The notes: generated by a model from the letters alone, not told the origin. A stretch of DNA of 60,833 nucleotides from Caldithrix sp. (GCA_020722815.1 DYKB01000040.1:1-60833), one strand, 5' to 3'; counted from the stretch's first letter, positions 1-9,755 are shown. Translations and numbers: made by a program.

Positions 1-109
1 CAATATGGTAGCCCTGTTTTCGGAGCTTCAGCAGTTCTTTGATAGCCTGATGACAGTTTCGCTGGGGTCGGAACCCATACGAAGTTAAATTGCAGGGACC
101 CTCGAATTG
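1..109 (-). pseudogene. Group II intron reverse transcriptase remnant (partial)
   Basis: Read on the minus strand, this stretch gives about 36 residues containing TSYGFRPQRNCHQAI and then KELLKLRKQGYHI before leaving the window. SYGFRP...H.AI is the hallmark of group II intron-encoded reverse transcriptases (LtrA family), lying between RT motifs just before the catalytic YxDD block. Upstream in this frame a stop codon (positions 110-112) cuts the sequence, and no N-terminal RT domain is seen up to position 400. It is therefore a 5'-truncated fragment whose remainder, if any, lies beyond the left edge. The family assignment rests on one motif and is fairly but not fully secure. Confidence 0.6.
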
Positions 110-250
110 TTACTAAGATCAATAAGGTCTATTGGGTTTGATCGCGCGGCCTGGTTGATTAAAAACCTTATTAACCTGAGGAATCAGTAAAACCGGCGAC
201 ACAACAAATTTGATACTATTCCCTGTGATCGGTTACCAGATTAAAATTAT

Positions 251-592
251 ATCTATTTGAATTTCAATAAGTTATTATTGAATTGCCACGAGCTTTAGCT
301 CGTGGTTCCATGAGCATCCCCCCCCAATTACCGGGCTTTTAAGCCCGAGTCCTTATATACCTGTGGGTTAAAACCCACTTTAAAAATTTTGGGGGCAATT
401 TGATCCACGAGCTAAAGCTCATGGCTATTCATTTGTTTTTCAATGTGTTAGAATCTTAACCTGACGGCTATGCCCTCCTGCCTCCCTTAAATCCCCAAAA
501 AACGGAATTTGCGGGAGATACAGCGGGGGTCAATATTTCATCGAAAACGATTTCAGCATAGAAAATCCGATTCATTTTAGAGTTTCAGGTGA
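251..592. repeat. Dispersed repeat family A, copy 1 (multi-hairpin intergenic repeat)
   Basis: The unit starts near an ATTTGAATTTCAATAAGTT-like stretch and contains four consecutive hairpins: CCACGAGCTTTAGCTCGTGG, GGGCTTTTAAGCCC, GTGGGTTAAAACCCAC and CCACGAGCTAAAGCTCATGG. These are followed by a CTATTCATTTG...CTTAACCTGACG segment and a tail ending CATTTTAGAGTTTCAGGT. Copy 2 lies at 18061-18598 and a partial copy at 27536-27692. It has no coding capacity. The rest of 110-993 holds no gene I can support, only this repeat and the inverted repeat at 846-924. Confidence 0.75.
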
Positions 593-845
593 TAATTCAA
601 CGCCAGCCAAATGACGATGCATTCTTTCTTTATCGAAAGGCAAATTAAATTTAATACGGCGTTGTTTCGAGTCGTTTTGAATGATACAATTAATCGTCAG
701 GCTTAAAATTTTTTCATTTTCTAAATTTTTCTATTGAAAAAGACATTATTGCTTATTAAAATAGTGCAGTCATGATACAATTTGCCGGATTGGATATATC
801 GTTTAAGCAAATTATGAATCCCATCAAAAATGTTGGGTAAAATTC

Positions 846-924
846 AGACCTTCGGGGTTTTCATGTTAAAATCACGTGATTAATTTGAACATCGTAAATT
901 TCGAGAGAAAAACCCCGAAGGTCT
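846..924. repeat. Inverted-repeat element G, copy 1 (AGACCTTCGGGGTTTT ends)
   Basis: The left end AGACCTTCGGGGTTTT is repeated inverted at the right end as AAAACCCCGAAGGTCT. A related element with AGACCTTagcGGTTTT ends lies at 29392-29468. The flanking sequence is also shared in inverted orientation (AATTTTAnCCAACATT next to the end), so the mobile unit may extend beyond the perfect repeat. It looks like a short non-autonomous element or REP-like hairpin. It could also act as a terminator or attenuator ahead of the sulfatase operon. Confidence 0.6.
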
Positions 925-1053
925 AGCCCCTGTTTTTTGGGTAGATACGGAATTGTGGTAAAAAGTTTATATTTTTCAATAAGTTAAGATATCGTGTTCA
1001 AGGTTCTGAATGATAAAATTTTATATTATTGGCATAAACTCATGGTCAAAAAG

Positions 1054-2433
1054 ATGAATCGACGTCATTTTTTAAAACAAACAGGTATTGGATTGACCAT
1101 GTTATCCACGCCATTTGCGGCTGCGAAAAATCTGTCACGACGACAATTAAAGCCGAATATTATCATCATTCTGGCTGATGACCTGGGTTATGGCGATCTG
1201 AGTTGTCAGGGGGCAACGGATTTGCGAACGCCGCACATCGATCAGCTCTTTCGGAGCGGTATGAAATTTAATAATTTTTATGCCAATTGTTCCGTTTGTT
1301 CTCCAACGCGTGCATCGATACTCACCGGAAGATATCCGGATTTGGTAGGCGTACCGGGTGTCATTCGGACGCATCCTACCAATAATTTTGGCTATCTATC
1401 ACCACAGGCAATTTTACTGCCTTCGCTATTAAAAGCGGCTGGTTATGAAACTGCGATTGTCGGTAAATGGCATCGGGGATTAGCATCACCCAATCTCCCC
1501 AATGAGCGCGGATTTGATTATTTTTACGGCTTTCTGGGGGATATGATGGATGATTATTACCATCATCGACGGCATGATATTAATTATATGCGACTTAATA
1601 AAGCTGAAATCGCGCCGGAGGGGCACGCAACCGATATCTTTTCGCAATCTGCAGTGAATTATATTCGGGAGCATCAAAATGCTGAACCGCCTTTTTTTCT
1701 CTATCTGGCCTATAATGCGCCTCACACCCCGATTCAACCCCCCGAAACCTGGCTGACGAAAGTAAAAGATCGGGGGGATGGCGTCGATGAAAAGCGGGCA
1801 AAACTGATGGCCCTGATCGAACATCTTGATGCCGGAATTGGAGCTGTTCTGCAAACACTCAAAGCGACAGGACAGTTTGAAAATACACTCATTTTCTTCT
1901 CTTCTGACAATGGTGGACAATTGGATGTCGGGGCCAGGAATGGTCAACTCCATGGGGGGAAGCAAAATCTCTATGAAGGCGGGATTAAGGTCCCGATGTG
2001 TGCTGTCTGGCCTGGAAAAATTCAGGCGAATTCGACGGCTAACCAGATTGGAATAAGTATGGATATTTTTGCAACCATTTGTGAGGCGGCCGGAATTTCC
2101 CTGATGCATGAAATTGATGGAATGAGTTTGCTTCCAATATTAAATGGGCGAAACGACTCTCTGGCGGATCGAACGCTATTCTGGGTACGGCGTGAAGGTA
2201 GCGGTTATGGCGGTTTGGCCTATTATGCGGCTCGCTAGCGTGAGTGGAAATTGTTACAAAACACACCGTTTGAACCATATCAGCTATTTAATCTTAATGA
2301 AGATCCCGGTGAAGCACATCCGCTTTCCGATAAGAGTGAAATGTATCAGAAACTCTTTAATGAATTGAGAAATCACATTATTGAAGCCGGAGCCGTTCCC
2401 TGGGAAAAATTTCCTGTAAAATTTAAAAAATGA
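1054..2433 (+). pseudogene. Sulfatase (arylsulfatase family S1) interrupted by an in-frame TAG
   Basis: This is a type I sulfatase that would hydrolyse sulfate esters outside the cytoplasm. The metal-binding ADDLGYGD, the formylglycine signature CSPTRASILTGR, the H-containing NAPHTPIQPP and SSDNGG are all present. The chosen ATG at 1054 gives a twin-arginine start, MNRRHFLKQTG; upstream in-frame ATGs at 994 and 1042 would only lengthen the N-region. Reading stops at TAG 2236-2238, but the same frame continues to 2433 with REWKLLQ...YQLFNLNEDPGE, the normal sulfatase C-terminus (variable residue, then x-x-WKL). The stop thus replaces one residue, most simply CAG changed to TAG. The truncated product would lack about 65 residues. 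It is adjacent to two further sulfatases and an esterase. Sequence error, pseudogene and suppression cannot be separated here. Confidence 0.8.
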
Positions 2434-2459
2434 GCACTTTTCATCCTGAGGTTTTTATC

Positions 2460-3890
2460 ATGAATCATTTTTCACGACGCCAATTTTTGCAAACACTTGG
2501 ACTGGGTTCTGCTGCTTTGTTTTCAACCAACCTGGTCAATTGCAGCAAATCAAACGACGCTGATTTACCCAATATTGTTATTATTTTTACCGATGATCAG
2601 GGATATGCTGACGTTGGCTGTTTTGGCGCACAGGGCATTGATACGCCAAATCTTGATCGAATGGCGGCGGATGGAATTCGTTTTACCAATTTTTATGTAG
2701 CGCAAGCCGTTTGCGGTGCTTCACGGGCTGGACTTCTCACCGGCTGCTATCCGAATCGAATTGGCTTATTTGGCGCACCCGGACCAAATTCCATCCATGG
2801 TATTCATTCAGACGAAATGACGATTGCCGAGCTCCTGAAGCAGAAAAATTATGCCACAGCGGTCTATGGAAAATGGCATCTCGGACACCATCTGCCATTT
2901 TTACCCACGCAAAACGGCTTTGATGAATATTTTGGCCTTCCTTACTCGAATGATATGTGGCCCAAACACCCGGAACGACCACAGGATTATCCGGATTTGC
3001 CGCTGATGGAAAACGAGAAAATCATCGAATACAATCCCGATCAGACACAACTCACCACCTGGTATACGGAAAGGGCCGTCAATTTTATTGAAAAGAATAA
3101 AACGCGACCATTCTTTCTCTATGTTGCGCATAATATGCCCCATGTGCCTCTTTTTGTATCTGATAAATTTAAAGGTAAATCAGAACGGGGACTCTATGGT
3201 GATGTGATAATGGAAATCGACTGGTCAGTGGGAGAAATTCTGCAGGCGCTGGAAAGAAACGGCCTGTCAGAAAAAACGCTGGTTATTTTTACTTCCGACA
3301 ATGGCCCCTGGCTCAGCTATGGTGATCATGCCGGTTCTAAAGGGAATTTACGGGAGGGGAAAGGGACTGTTTGGGAAGGGGGCGTTCGGATTCCCTGTAT
3401 CATGCGCTGGCCAGGAAAAATTCCCCAACATCAGGTTTGTGATGCACCGGCCATGACAATTGATTTTTTACCGACAATTGCACGAATCACCGGTACTCAA
3501 TTGCCAGAACATACGATTGATGGATTAAATATTTTGCCGCTGATGAAAGCTGAATCCGGCGCACAGTCACCCCATGAAGCACTTTATTTCTACTGGGATA
3601 ACCGACTTCAGGCAATTCGCTCCGGTCGCTGGAAACTTCACTTTCCGCATCCCTATCGAACCATGGAAGGGCAAATGGCTGGTAGTGATGGCATGCCTGG
3701 CAAATACCGTCAGAATGAGACGGGTTTGGCTCTTTTTGATTTGGAGAATGATCCTGGTGAATCAAACGATGTGGCGGCTCAACATCCGGAGGTGGTGGAA
3801 AAACTCCAGGCATTGGCGGAAAGTATTCGCGGGGAATTAGGTGACGGCGAACGAAAGGGCACAGGTTGTCGACCGGCCGGGCAAATTTAA
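2460..3890 (+). CDS. Sulfatase (type I, formylglycine-dependent), Tat-exported, possibly lipidated
   Basis: This is an arylsulfatase-family enzyme, probably acting on sulfated glycans. The chosen ATG at 2460 follows a CTGAGG ribosome site; the ATG at 2430 overlaps the previous gene and precedes a poor N-terminus. The N-terminus [10 protein letters not shown] is a twin-arginine signal, and the stretch ending LVNC could be a Tat lipobox. Catalytic features are TDDQGYAD (metal), [11 protein letters not shown] (CxAxR formylglycine site, near residue 85 from this start), [13 protein letters not shown] and TSDNGPW. The C-terminal [13 protein letters not shown] and DLENDPGE are intact, unlike in the preceding sulfatase. 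Length (about 476 residues) is normal. The substrate cannot be read from sequence. A maturase (FGE or anSME) is needed and is not in the window. Confidence 0.88.
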   Translation: MNHFSRRQFLQTLGLGSAALFSTNLVNCSKSNDADLPNIVIIFTDDQGYADVGCFGAQGIDTPNLDRMAADGIRFTNFYVAQAVCGASRAGLLTGCYPNRIGLFGAPGPNSIHGIHSDEMTIAELLKQKNYATAVYGKWHLGHHLPFLPTQNGFDEYFGLPYSNDMWPKHPERPQDYPDLPLMENEKIIEYNPDQTQLTTWYTERAVNFIEKNKTRPFFLYVAHNMPHVPLFVSDKFKGKSERGLYGDVIMEIDWSVGEILQALERNGLSEKTLVIFTSDNGPWLSYGDHAGSKGNLREGKGTVWEGGVRIPCIMRWPGKIPQHQVCDAPAMTIDFLPTIARITGTQLPEHTIDGLNILPLMKAESGAQSPHEALYFYWDNRLQAIRSGRWKLHFPHPYRTMEGQMAGSDGMPGKYRQNETGLALFDLENDPGESNDVAAQHPEVVEKLQALAESIRGELGDGERKGTGCRPAGQI

Positions 3891-3937
3891 ATTTTTTGAG
3901 TCAGGAAAGTCTATTTTGGGGATTTTTAGACACTAAA

Positions 3938-4102
3938 TTTCACTACCGTACACTTTTTTTGAACCTTTCGGTGAGCTACACTCGTGCCCCTCACCCTAAC
4001 CCTCTCCCGGAGGGAGAGGGAGTAGCTATTCCCTCTCCCTTTGGGAGAGGGTTAGGGTGAGGGGTCAGATTTCGCATAATCAAAAAATGTATGGTAGTAA
4101 AA
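3938..4102. repeat. MITE-like repeat family B, copy 1
   Basis: The ends are inverted: TTTCACTACCGTACACTTTT at the left and AAAATGTATGGTAGTAAAA at the right. Between them is a long imperfect hairpin of CCCTCACCCTAACCCTCTCCC against GGGAGAGGGTTAGGGTGAGGGG. Copy 2 is at 7748-7913 with better preserved ends (AAAAAGTGTACGGTAGCAAAA), and copy 3 begins at 56660 and is interrupted by an insertion. About 165 bp with no coding capacity fits a miniature inverted-repeat transposable element. No clear target duplication is seen. Confidence 0.75.
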
Positions 4103-4163
4103 CATTAAATTTATATTAATTTCAATCATCAAACTTAATTTCCTAATCGTGAGGAGAAAAAAC

Positions 4164-6197
4164 ATGAGGTTTCTTAATTGTTCAAAAAAAATTAAAATCA
4201 ATACGTTAGTAACCATTGTTATTTTTTTGTTTTCAGTCAACTTAATGTTTGCAGCAGTCAAAATGCCGAAGCTCTTTAACGACAATATGTTGATTCAGCG
4301 GGATTTACCGATTCAGGTTTGGGGCTGGGCTGATGCCGGTGAAAAAATTACCGTTAAGTTAGGCACCCAATCGAAGTCGGTTAAAGCGGATAAACAGGGC
4401 AACTGGCGGCTGACGTTATCCCCCTTGCCAGCAGGTGGTCCTTATGAAATGGCTGTTAAGGGCAAAAAAAATACAGTTCAAATCAAAAACATACTCCTGG
4501 GAGATGTCTGGATCTGTTCCGGACAGTCGAATATGGAATGGTCGGTCAAAAATACGAATAATGCCAAAGAAGAAATAGCCAATGCCAATTTTCCGCAAAT
4601 TCGAATTCTGGATGTCCCCAATACACGGGGACTCAAACCGCTGGCGGATATGAGAGAGACCGGTTGGAAAGAAGCTATTAAAGAAAATATTGAAAATTTC
4701 TCGTCAGTCGGGTACTTTTTTGGTCGTTACCTCCATCAGGAATTGAATGTTCCCATTGGCTTAATTGGCACCAATTGGGGGGGAACAGTCGTGGAAACCT
4801 GGATGAGTTTGGATAAATTGAAAAAATTTCCAGAATTCAATGAAAAAATTAACTGGATTGAACAACAGAATCAATCTGTTGAAGAGCTTGAAGCTAAGTT
4901 CAAACAAAAAAGTAAAGACTGGATGGACAAATATTACATTTCTCAGGATAAAGGATTGGAAGAAAACTGGGCAGCCGGGGACCTGAACGACCAGAGTTGG
5001 GCTGAAATGATGGTACCCGGTGAATGGGAAAAAGCTGGTTTACCCGATGTCGATGGCGTCGTTTGGTTTCGCAAAAAATTTACCCTGCCCGAAAATCTGA
5101 AAGGGATGGAAAGTTTGTACTTACGACTGGGTTCAATCGCTGATTTTGATATGGTCTGGATTAATGGTCAGAAAATTGGGGAGACCCTCCAGAAGAAGCC
5201 CTGGCGGAGCTATCGTTTTAGTAGTTCAATATTAAACCAAACGGGTGAAAATACAGTTGCGGTTCGTGTTTTTGATTATGGCGAGTCCGGCGGAATGGTG
5301 GAAGCAGCACCTGAAAAAATGGTTCTGGCAACCACCCGGACCGGTGATGACGCCCAGACACTCGCGTTATCAGGAAACTGGAAGTATAAAGTGTCCATTC
5401 AGAAAAAATTCGAACCCGGGATTCAGGAACCAGTGCCAATCGATCTGGGACCGAATGCCAATCCAGCGATGCTCTATCATGGCATGATCGCCCCTTTAAT
5501 TCCCTACGGCATAAAAGGCGCAATATGGTATCAGGGTGAATCCAACGCGGGACGCGCCTATCAGTATCGCGATCTCTTCCCGGCCATGATTGAAAACTGG
5601 CGTGAAAAATGGGGACAGGGTGATTTTCCCTTCTTATTTGTCCAGTTGGCAAACTTTCGGCAACCGGTCGCCGAACCAGCCGAAAGTGACTGGGCTGAAT
5701 TGCGGGAAGCTCAGAACATGGCCTTAACCCGATTGCCTAATACCGGGGTGGCTGTCATTATCGACATTGGTGAGGCCAATGACATTCATCCGCGGAATAA
5801 ACAGGATGTTGGAAAACGCCTGGCGCTTTCTGCTTTAAAAGTCGGCCATAATAAGAATATCGTCTTTTCTGGTCCAATGTATGACCGAATGGAAGTCGAA
5901 GGCAATAAAATTCGCATCAAATTTAACTGCGTTGGCAGTGGTTTGATGATTAAAGACAAATATGGCTATCTCAAAGGCTTTGCAATTGCCGATGCCTCGA
6001 AAAAATTTATCTGGGCAAAAGCGTATCTGGATGGAAACGATGTCATTGTTTATAATGAAACTATTCAAAATCCTGTTGCCGTTCGTTATGGATGGGCGAA
6101 TAATCCGGATGATGTCAATTTATATAATAAAGAAGGATTGCCGGCATCCCCATTCCGGACAGATGACTGGCCAGGAATAACTTTTGGGAAGAAATAA
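4164..6197 (+). CDS. Sialate O-acetylesterase-like carbohydrate esterase (SASA family), secreted
   Basis: The enzyme removes O-acetyl groups from sugars, typically sialic acids or acetylated polysaccharides. The ATG at 4164 is preceded by GAGGAG with 7-nt spacing; a GTG at 4149 is in frame but has no site. The N-terminus has a Sec signal peptide with a hydrophobic stretch ending in MFAA. The block GDVWICSGQSNMEWSV carries the nucleophile serine (GQSNM), and EANDIHPRNKQDVGKRLA carries the Asp-His pair. A jelly-roll insert (WFRKKFTLPENL...DMVWINGQKIGE, around residues 285-350) resembles a glycoside hydrolase family 2 sugar-binding domain, as in many family members. About 677 residues is normal. 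It sits between sulfatases, which suggests joint stripping of sulfate and acetyl groups from a glycan. Confidence 0.88.
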   Translation: MRFLNCSKKIKINTLVTIVIFLFSVNLMFAAVKMPKLFNDNMLIQRDLPIQVWGWADAGEKITVKLGTQSKSVKADKQGNWRLTLSPLPAGGPYEMAVKGKKNTVQIKNILLGDVWICSGQSNMEWSVKNTNNAKEEIANANFPQIRILDVPNTRGLKPLADMRETGWKEAIKENIENFSSVGYFFGRYLHQELNVPIGLIGTNWGGTVVETWMSLDKLKKFPEFNEKINWIEQQNQSVEELEAKFKQKSKDWMDKYYISQDKGLEENWAAGDLNDQSWAEMMVPGEWEKAGLPDVDGVVWFRKKFTLPENLKGMESLYLRLGSIADFDMVWINGQKIGETLQKKPWRSYRFSSSILNQTGENTVAVRVFDYGESGGMVEAAPEKMVLATTRTGDDAQTLALSGNWKYKVSIQKKFEPGIQEPVPIDLGPNANPAMLYHGMIAPLIPYGIKGAIWYQGESNAGRAYQYRDLFPAMIENWREKWGQGDFPFLFVQLANFRQPVAEPAESDWAELREAQNMALTRLPNTGVAVIIDIGEANDIHPRNKQDVGKRLALSALKVGHNKNIVFSGPMYDRMEVEGNKIRIKFNCVGSGLMIKDKYGYLKGFAIADASKKFIWAKAYLDGNDVIVYNETIQNPVAVRYGWANNPDDVNLYNKEGLPASPFRTDDWPGITFGKK

Positions 6198-6238
6198 TCG
6201 TAATTCTCAATTTGATTCTTAATCCGTCTTCAAGTGTC

Positions 6239-6259
6239 GGGCAAATTGCCAATTTGCCC
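6239..6259. repeat. Perfect hairpin GGGCAAATT-gcc-AATTTGCCC just before the third sulfatase
   Basis: A perfect 9-bp stem with a 3-nt loop lies 21 bp upstream of the ATG at 6281 and ends about 9 nt before the ribosome site AAGGA. GGGCAAATTGGCAATTTGCCC-type hairpins occur as dispersed repeats in many bacteria. It may affect transcript stability or translation initiation. There is no T-tract, so a terminator role is unlikely. Confidence 0.5.
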
Positions 6260-6280
6260 TACATTTATAAGGAACTCATT

Positions 6281-7726
6281 ATGAAAAATTCATTAAAAAG
6301 ACGAGATTTTATAAAGTCAACCAGTCTCGCATCAGCCAGTCTCGTTCTGGGGAATTTCGCCAATTTCAGTTGCGCTCAAACCGAACGCCCGAACATCCTC
6401 TGGATACTTGCCGAAGACTTCGGCCCGGATTTAGGCTGCTATGGCAATCAACTGGTCCGAACGCCCAATATTGATCGCCTCGCCAGCGAGGGAATGCGCT
6501 GTACCAATGCATTTGTGACCGCACCCGTCTGTTCGCCATCCCGTTCAGCGCTGATTACGGGCATGTATCAGACCAGTATCGATGCTCACCAGCACCGCAG
6601 CCATCGGGATGATGGCTATAAACTACCAGAGCCCATCAAGATCATTACCGAATATTTTCGGGCTGCGGGCTACTTTACCGCCAATGTCACCACACCGGCC
6701 CCGGGAATTAAAGGTACCGGCAAAACCGATTTCAATTTTAATGTCGAAAAACCGTTCGACGGAACCGATTGGAATCAACGAAAACCGGGACAGCCATTTT
6801 ACGCCCAGATCAATTTTAATGAAACGCATCGCACATTCCCGGAAAATGTTCCGAATCCGGTCGATCCGGAAAAAGTGGAATTTCCACCCTATTATCCCGA
6901 TCATCCAATTACACGAAAGGATTGGGCTCAATACCTCGACAGTACCAACCGGCTGGATGAGAAAGTCGGTGCGGTTCTTAAGCGACTGGAAGAAGAAAAA
7001 TTGCTTGAAAATACCGTGATTTTCTTCTTTGGTGATAATGGGCAGGCGCATGTTCGGGGAAAACAATGGCTCTATGATGGTGGAATTCATGTCCCGCTTA
7101 TCGTGCGCTGGCCGGGAAAAATTAAGCCCGGAACTGTCTCTGATGATTTAATCAGTTCAATTGATATCACGGCGGCTTCGTTAGCAATTGCGGGAATTCC
7201 AATTCCAAAATATATGGACGGTCGGGATTTTCTCAATCCACGAACACCGAAACGCGAATTTATCATTGCCGCCCGTGATCGGTGTGACGAGACCGTCGAT
7301 CGGATTCGCTGTGTGCGGACAAAGCAGTTCAAATATATTAATAATTTTTACCCGGAACGGCCCTATACGCAAATAAATCGCTATAAAGAAGTTCAATATC
7401 CTGTAATGCGGCTGATGCGTAGATTATTGGCTGCGGGAAAACTCGATTCCATACAGGCGAAATTCATGGCACCCACCCGTCCGGCGGAAGAATTATATGA
7501 CATTCAAAAAGATCCGTATGAAATTAACAATTTAGCTGGACAGCCGGCGTCTGCCGCCATTATAGATGAAATGCGGGGCATCCTTCAACAATGGATAAAA
7601 GAAACCGGTGATAAAGGTCAATATCCGGAAGATCCAGCCATTGCCGCCAAATGGGAAAAAGAACAAAGTCAGAAATGGGATGGTGCGCTTCAAAAAATAT
7701 ATGACGCTGAACGAAAATTGGATTAA
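6281..7726 (+). CDS. Sulfatase (type I, formylglycine-dependent), Tat-exported
   Basis: This is the third sulfatase of the locus. The ATG at 6281 follows AAGGA with 7-nt spacing; upstream ATGs back to 6212 run through a repeat hairpin and are unlikely. The N-terminus MKNSLKRRDFIKST is a twin-arginine signal. Catalytic elements are LAEDFGPD (metal site), CSPSRSALITG (formylglycine Cys near residue 84), NFNETH, FFGDNGQ and a KQW...GGIHVPL stretch. The C-terminus with LYDIQKDPYEINNLAG is complete. The protein resembles the N-sulphoglucosamine sulphohydrolase/heparan sulfatase-like branch in its EDFGPD and DNGQ blocks, but that is a weak guess. The predicted site is the periplasm or cell surface. 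Confidence 0.87.
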   Translation: MKNSLKRRDFIKSTSLASASLVLGNFANFSCAQTERPNILWILAEDFGPDLGCYGNQLVRTPNIDRLASEGMRCTNAFVTAPVCSPSRSALITGMYQTSIDAHQHRSHRDDGYKLPEPIKIITEYFRAAGYFTANVTTPAPGIKGTGKTDFNFNVEKPFDGTDWNQRKPGQPFYAQINFNETHRTFPENVPNPVDPEKVEFPPYYPDHPITRKDWAQYLDSTNRLDEKVGAVLKRLEEEKLLENTVIFFFGDNGQAHVRGKQWLYDGGIHVPLIVRWPGKIKPGTVSDDLISSIDITAASLAIAGIPIPKYMDGRDFLNPRTPKREFIIAARDRCDETVDRIRCVRTKQFKYINNFYPERPYTQINRYKEVQYPVMRLMRRLLAAGKLDSIQAKFMAPTRPAEELYDIQKDPYEINNLAGQPASAAIIDEMRGILQQWIKETGDKGQYPEDPAIAAKWEKEQSQKWDGALQKIYDAERKLD

Positions 7727-7747
7727 TACCTGAAATTCTCATGAGAG

Positions 7748-7913
7748 TTTCACTACCGTACACTTTTTTTGAAATTTTCTGTGAACGACACTCGTGACCC
7801 TCACCCAAACCTCTCCCAAAGGGAGAGGGCGTAGCTATTCCCTCTCCCCTTTGGGGAGAGGGTTAGGGTGAGGGGTCAGATTTTACATAATCAAAAAGTG
7901 TACGGTAGCAAAA
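7748..7913. repeat. MITE-like repeat family B, copy 2
   Basis: This is the best preserved copy: left end TTTCACTACCGTACACTTTT, right end AAAAAGTGTACGGTAGCAAAA, with the same CCCTCACCC...GGGTGAGGGG central hairpin as copies at 3938 and 56660. It follows the third sulfatase by about 20 bp and may act as its transcription terminator. Confidence 0.78.
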
Positions 7914-7940
7914 TTAGCGTCTGTTCGAAAATCCCAAAAC

Positions 7941-8048
7941 CTGTCGTTACGAGACGATTTTTGCCGAAGCCTGTTTTTTAGGCGCGCAATCCCCTCTTAT
8001 AACAATAGGAGATTGCTTCGTCGCACAAAACGCTCCTCGCAATGACAG
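7941..8048. repeat. Imperfect palindromic repeat (CTGTCATTGCGAG-type)
   Basis: The left end CTGTCGTTACGAGACGATTTT is matched inverted at the right end by AAAACGCTCCTCGCAATGACAG. An inner hairpin AATCCCC...AGGAGATT sits between. Elements of this kind, with ends reading CTGTCATTGCGAGGAG, are widespread dispersed repeats in bacteria. The stretch 7914-8168 holds nothing else except AT-rich direct repeats (TTCATAATTCAACA) just upstream of the symporter gene. Confidence 0.65.
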
Positions 8049-8168
8049 TTCCGGGTGCATTTGCGAACAAACACCAATTAAATTGTGTAGTTTAAAATTC
8101 ATAATTCAACATTCATAATTCAACATTTTCTAAAGTTACTGAAAGATTATTCAACAGAGGAGTTTCTT

Positions 8169-9755
8169 ATGGTTCATTTCGCTTTACTCGATTGGGTCTG
8201 GATGATACTGTTTCTGGCGCTCATGATTGGGTGTGGCGTCCTTTTCTACCGGTTAGGGAAACGTTCCGAATCGGATTTTTTTCTGGCGGGACGAGGACTT
8301 CCCTGGTGGCTGCCGGCAACATCGGTTTATGCCACCCACACTGCTACCGATACCCCCATGTGGGTGACAGGGGTGATTTATAAACATGGACTCACCGGCA
8401 TCTGGTACACATTTTTCGCGGCCTGGTGCGCCATCAGTGCATTTGTTTCAACCCGTATCTTTCGGCGTTCGCTGGCTTATACGCAGGCCGAATGGCAAAG
8501 TTTACGCTTTTCAGGACTGGGAAGCGAATTACTGCGCGGCTGGATTGCCGGCTGGCAGGTGTTCATGAATATGTTCATTCTCGGCTGGGTGGGCATTGCC
8601 ATGGGTAAAGTGTGTCATTATGCCTTTGGCTGGCCTCTCTGGGTTGGACTGATTGTTTTTTCGTCGGTTTGTGCCATTTATGTACTCGCCGCCGGCTATT
8701 GGGGCGTGGTGATGGCCGATTTCCAGCAGGGGGTGATTGCGTTCGCTGCCATTCTGATTGTTTCAGTCTGGGGCCTCATTGCTGCCGGTGGTCCAGTTGA
8801 AATTGTTCATAAATTAACCGAGTCGGGACAGGCCTGGCGTCTCAATCCATTCCATTTTAGCGGGTGGTTTTCAGGTGATTTTCCCATTGCCTGGTTTTTG
8901 ACCATGATGTTTATTGCCCTGATTGGTGGTTTTGGTATGGGCACATCCATTGATTGGTATACCGAGGCCCAACGAATCCAATCGGCCAGAACCGTTCGGG
9001 ATGCTTCTTATTCGATCTGGTGGGGGACGGCGCTGGTCGTCATGCGAAATTCTATCTGGGCCGCTGCGATTTTGGGATTTTTTGTCCTTTTCCCGGATAT
9101 ACAAAAAGCGAGTGATTATGAACTTGGTTGGTTCCGCATTGGATTCGAGTATCTGCCCGCGGGAATGGTTGGATTTTTCTTTTCGGCAATCATCGCTATT
9201 CACCTGTCGACAATCGCCAGCCAGCTCAATCTGGGGGCATTGTACGCAACCCGGGATATTTACCATCATTATGTCAACCCGGAAGCTTCGGAAAAACGTT
9301 TGATCTGGGTCGGTCGGATTTCAACTTTCATGATTTTAGTTGGCTCCTTTATATTCGGCCTCATGATGGAAGAAATTACCAAATGGCTCATTTTTGCGCT
9401 CTGGATTATGGCCGCGGGTGTCTGGCTGCCCAATATTCTTCAGGTTATCTGGTGGCGTTTTAATGCCTGGAGCTATCTTGCCTCGTGGATTGCCAATCTG
9501 GGACTTTCATGGTTGGTCGTCTGGGTACTGCCGGCTTTTGGCATCATTCCCGAGCTTCCGGATTATTTGCAATTCTGGGTGCTCATTCTTTTAACCGCAA
9601 TTATTTATCTACCCATTACTTTTATGACCAAAGCCGAAAACATGGATCATCTGGTAAAATTTTATGTCATGTCACGGCCGATTGGATTCTGGGGACCGGT
9701 GCGAAGAGAAGCCGAAAAAAGAGGACTATTGGAGAAAATTATTAATATCAAATAA
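8169..9755 (+). CDS. Sodium:solute symporter (SSS family)
   Basis: This is a sodium-coupled permease of the SSS/SLC5 family in the cytoplasmic membrane. The start ATG follows GAGG. The first helix and the SESDFFLAGRGLPWWLPATSVYATHTATDTP segment are the usual SSS N-terminus. Around 13 hydrophobic segments follow. STIASQLNLGALYATRDIYHHYV corresponds to the conserved STIATHLN...DIY segment near the second sodium-binding region. At 528 residues the length is normal. The substrate is unknown; its place directly after sulfatases and an esterase suggests a released sugar or a sugar derivative. The next three genes encode very small membrane proteins, apparently in one transcript with it. Confidence 0.9.
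   Translation: MVHFALLDWVWMILFLALMIGCGVLFYRLGKRSESDFFLAGRGLPWWLPATSVYATHTATDTPMWVTGVIYKHGLTGIWYTFFAAWCAISAFVSTRIFRRSLAYTQAEWQSLRFSGLGSELLRGWIAGWQVFMNMFILGWVGIAMGKVCHYAFGWPLWVGLIVFSSVCAIYVLAAGYWGVVMADFQQGVIAFAAILIVSVWGLIAAGGPVEIVHKLTESGQAWRLNPFHFSGWFSGDFPIAWFLTMMFIALIGGFGMGTSIDWYTEAQRIQSARTVRDASYSIWWGTALVVMRNSIWAAAILGFFVLFPDIQKASDYELGWFRIGFEYLPAGMVGFFFSAIIAIHLSTIASQLNLGALYATRDIYHHYVNPEASEKRLIWVGRISTFMILVGSFIFGLMMEEITKWLIFALWIMAAGVWLPNILQVIWWRFNAWSYLASWIANLGLSWLVVWVLPAFGIIPELPDYLQFWVLILLTAIIYLPITFMTKAENMDHLVKFYVMSRPIGFWGPVRREAEKRGLLEKIINIK

Noticed and set aside
572..720. Minus-strand open stretch with NLPFDKERMHRHLAGVELSP
   Set aside because: The stretch looks protein-like but has no start codon in frame and ends inside repeat family A; at best a remnant.
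3866..4060. 64-residue plus-strand gene
   Set aside because: Its sequence is the translation of MITE family B (HPNPLPEGEGV), not a protein.
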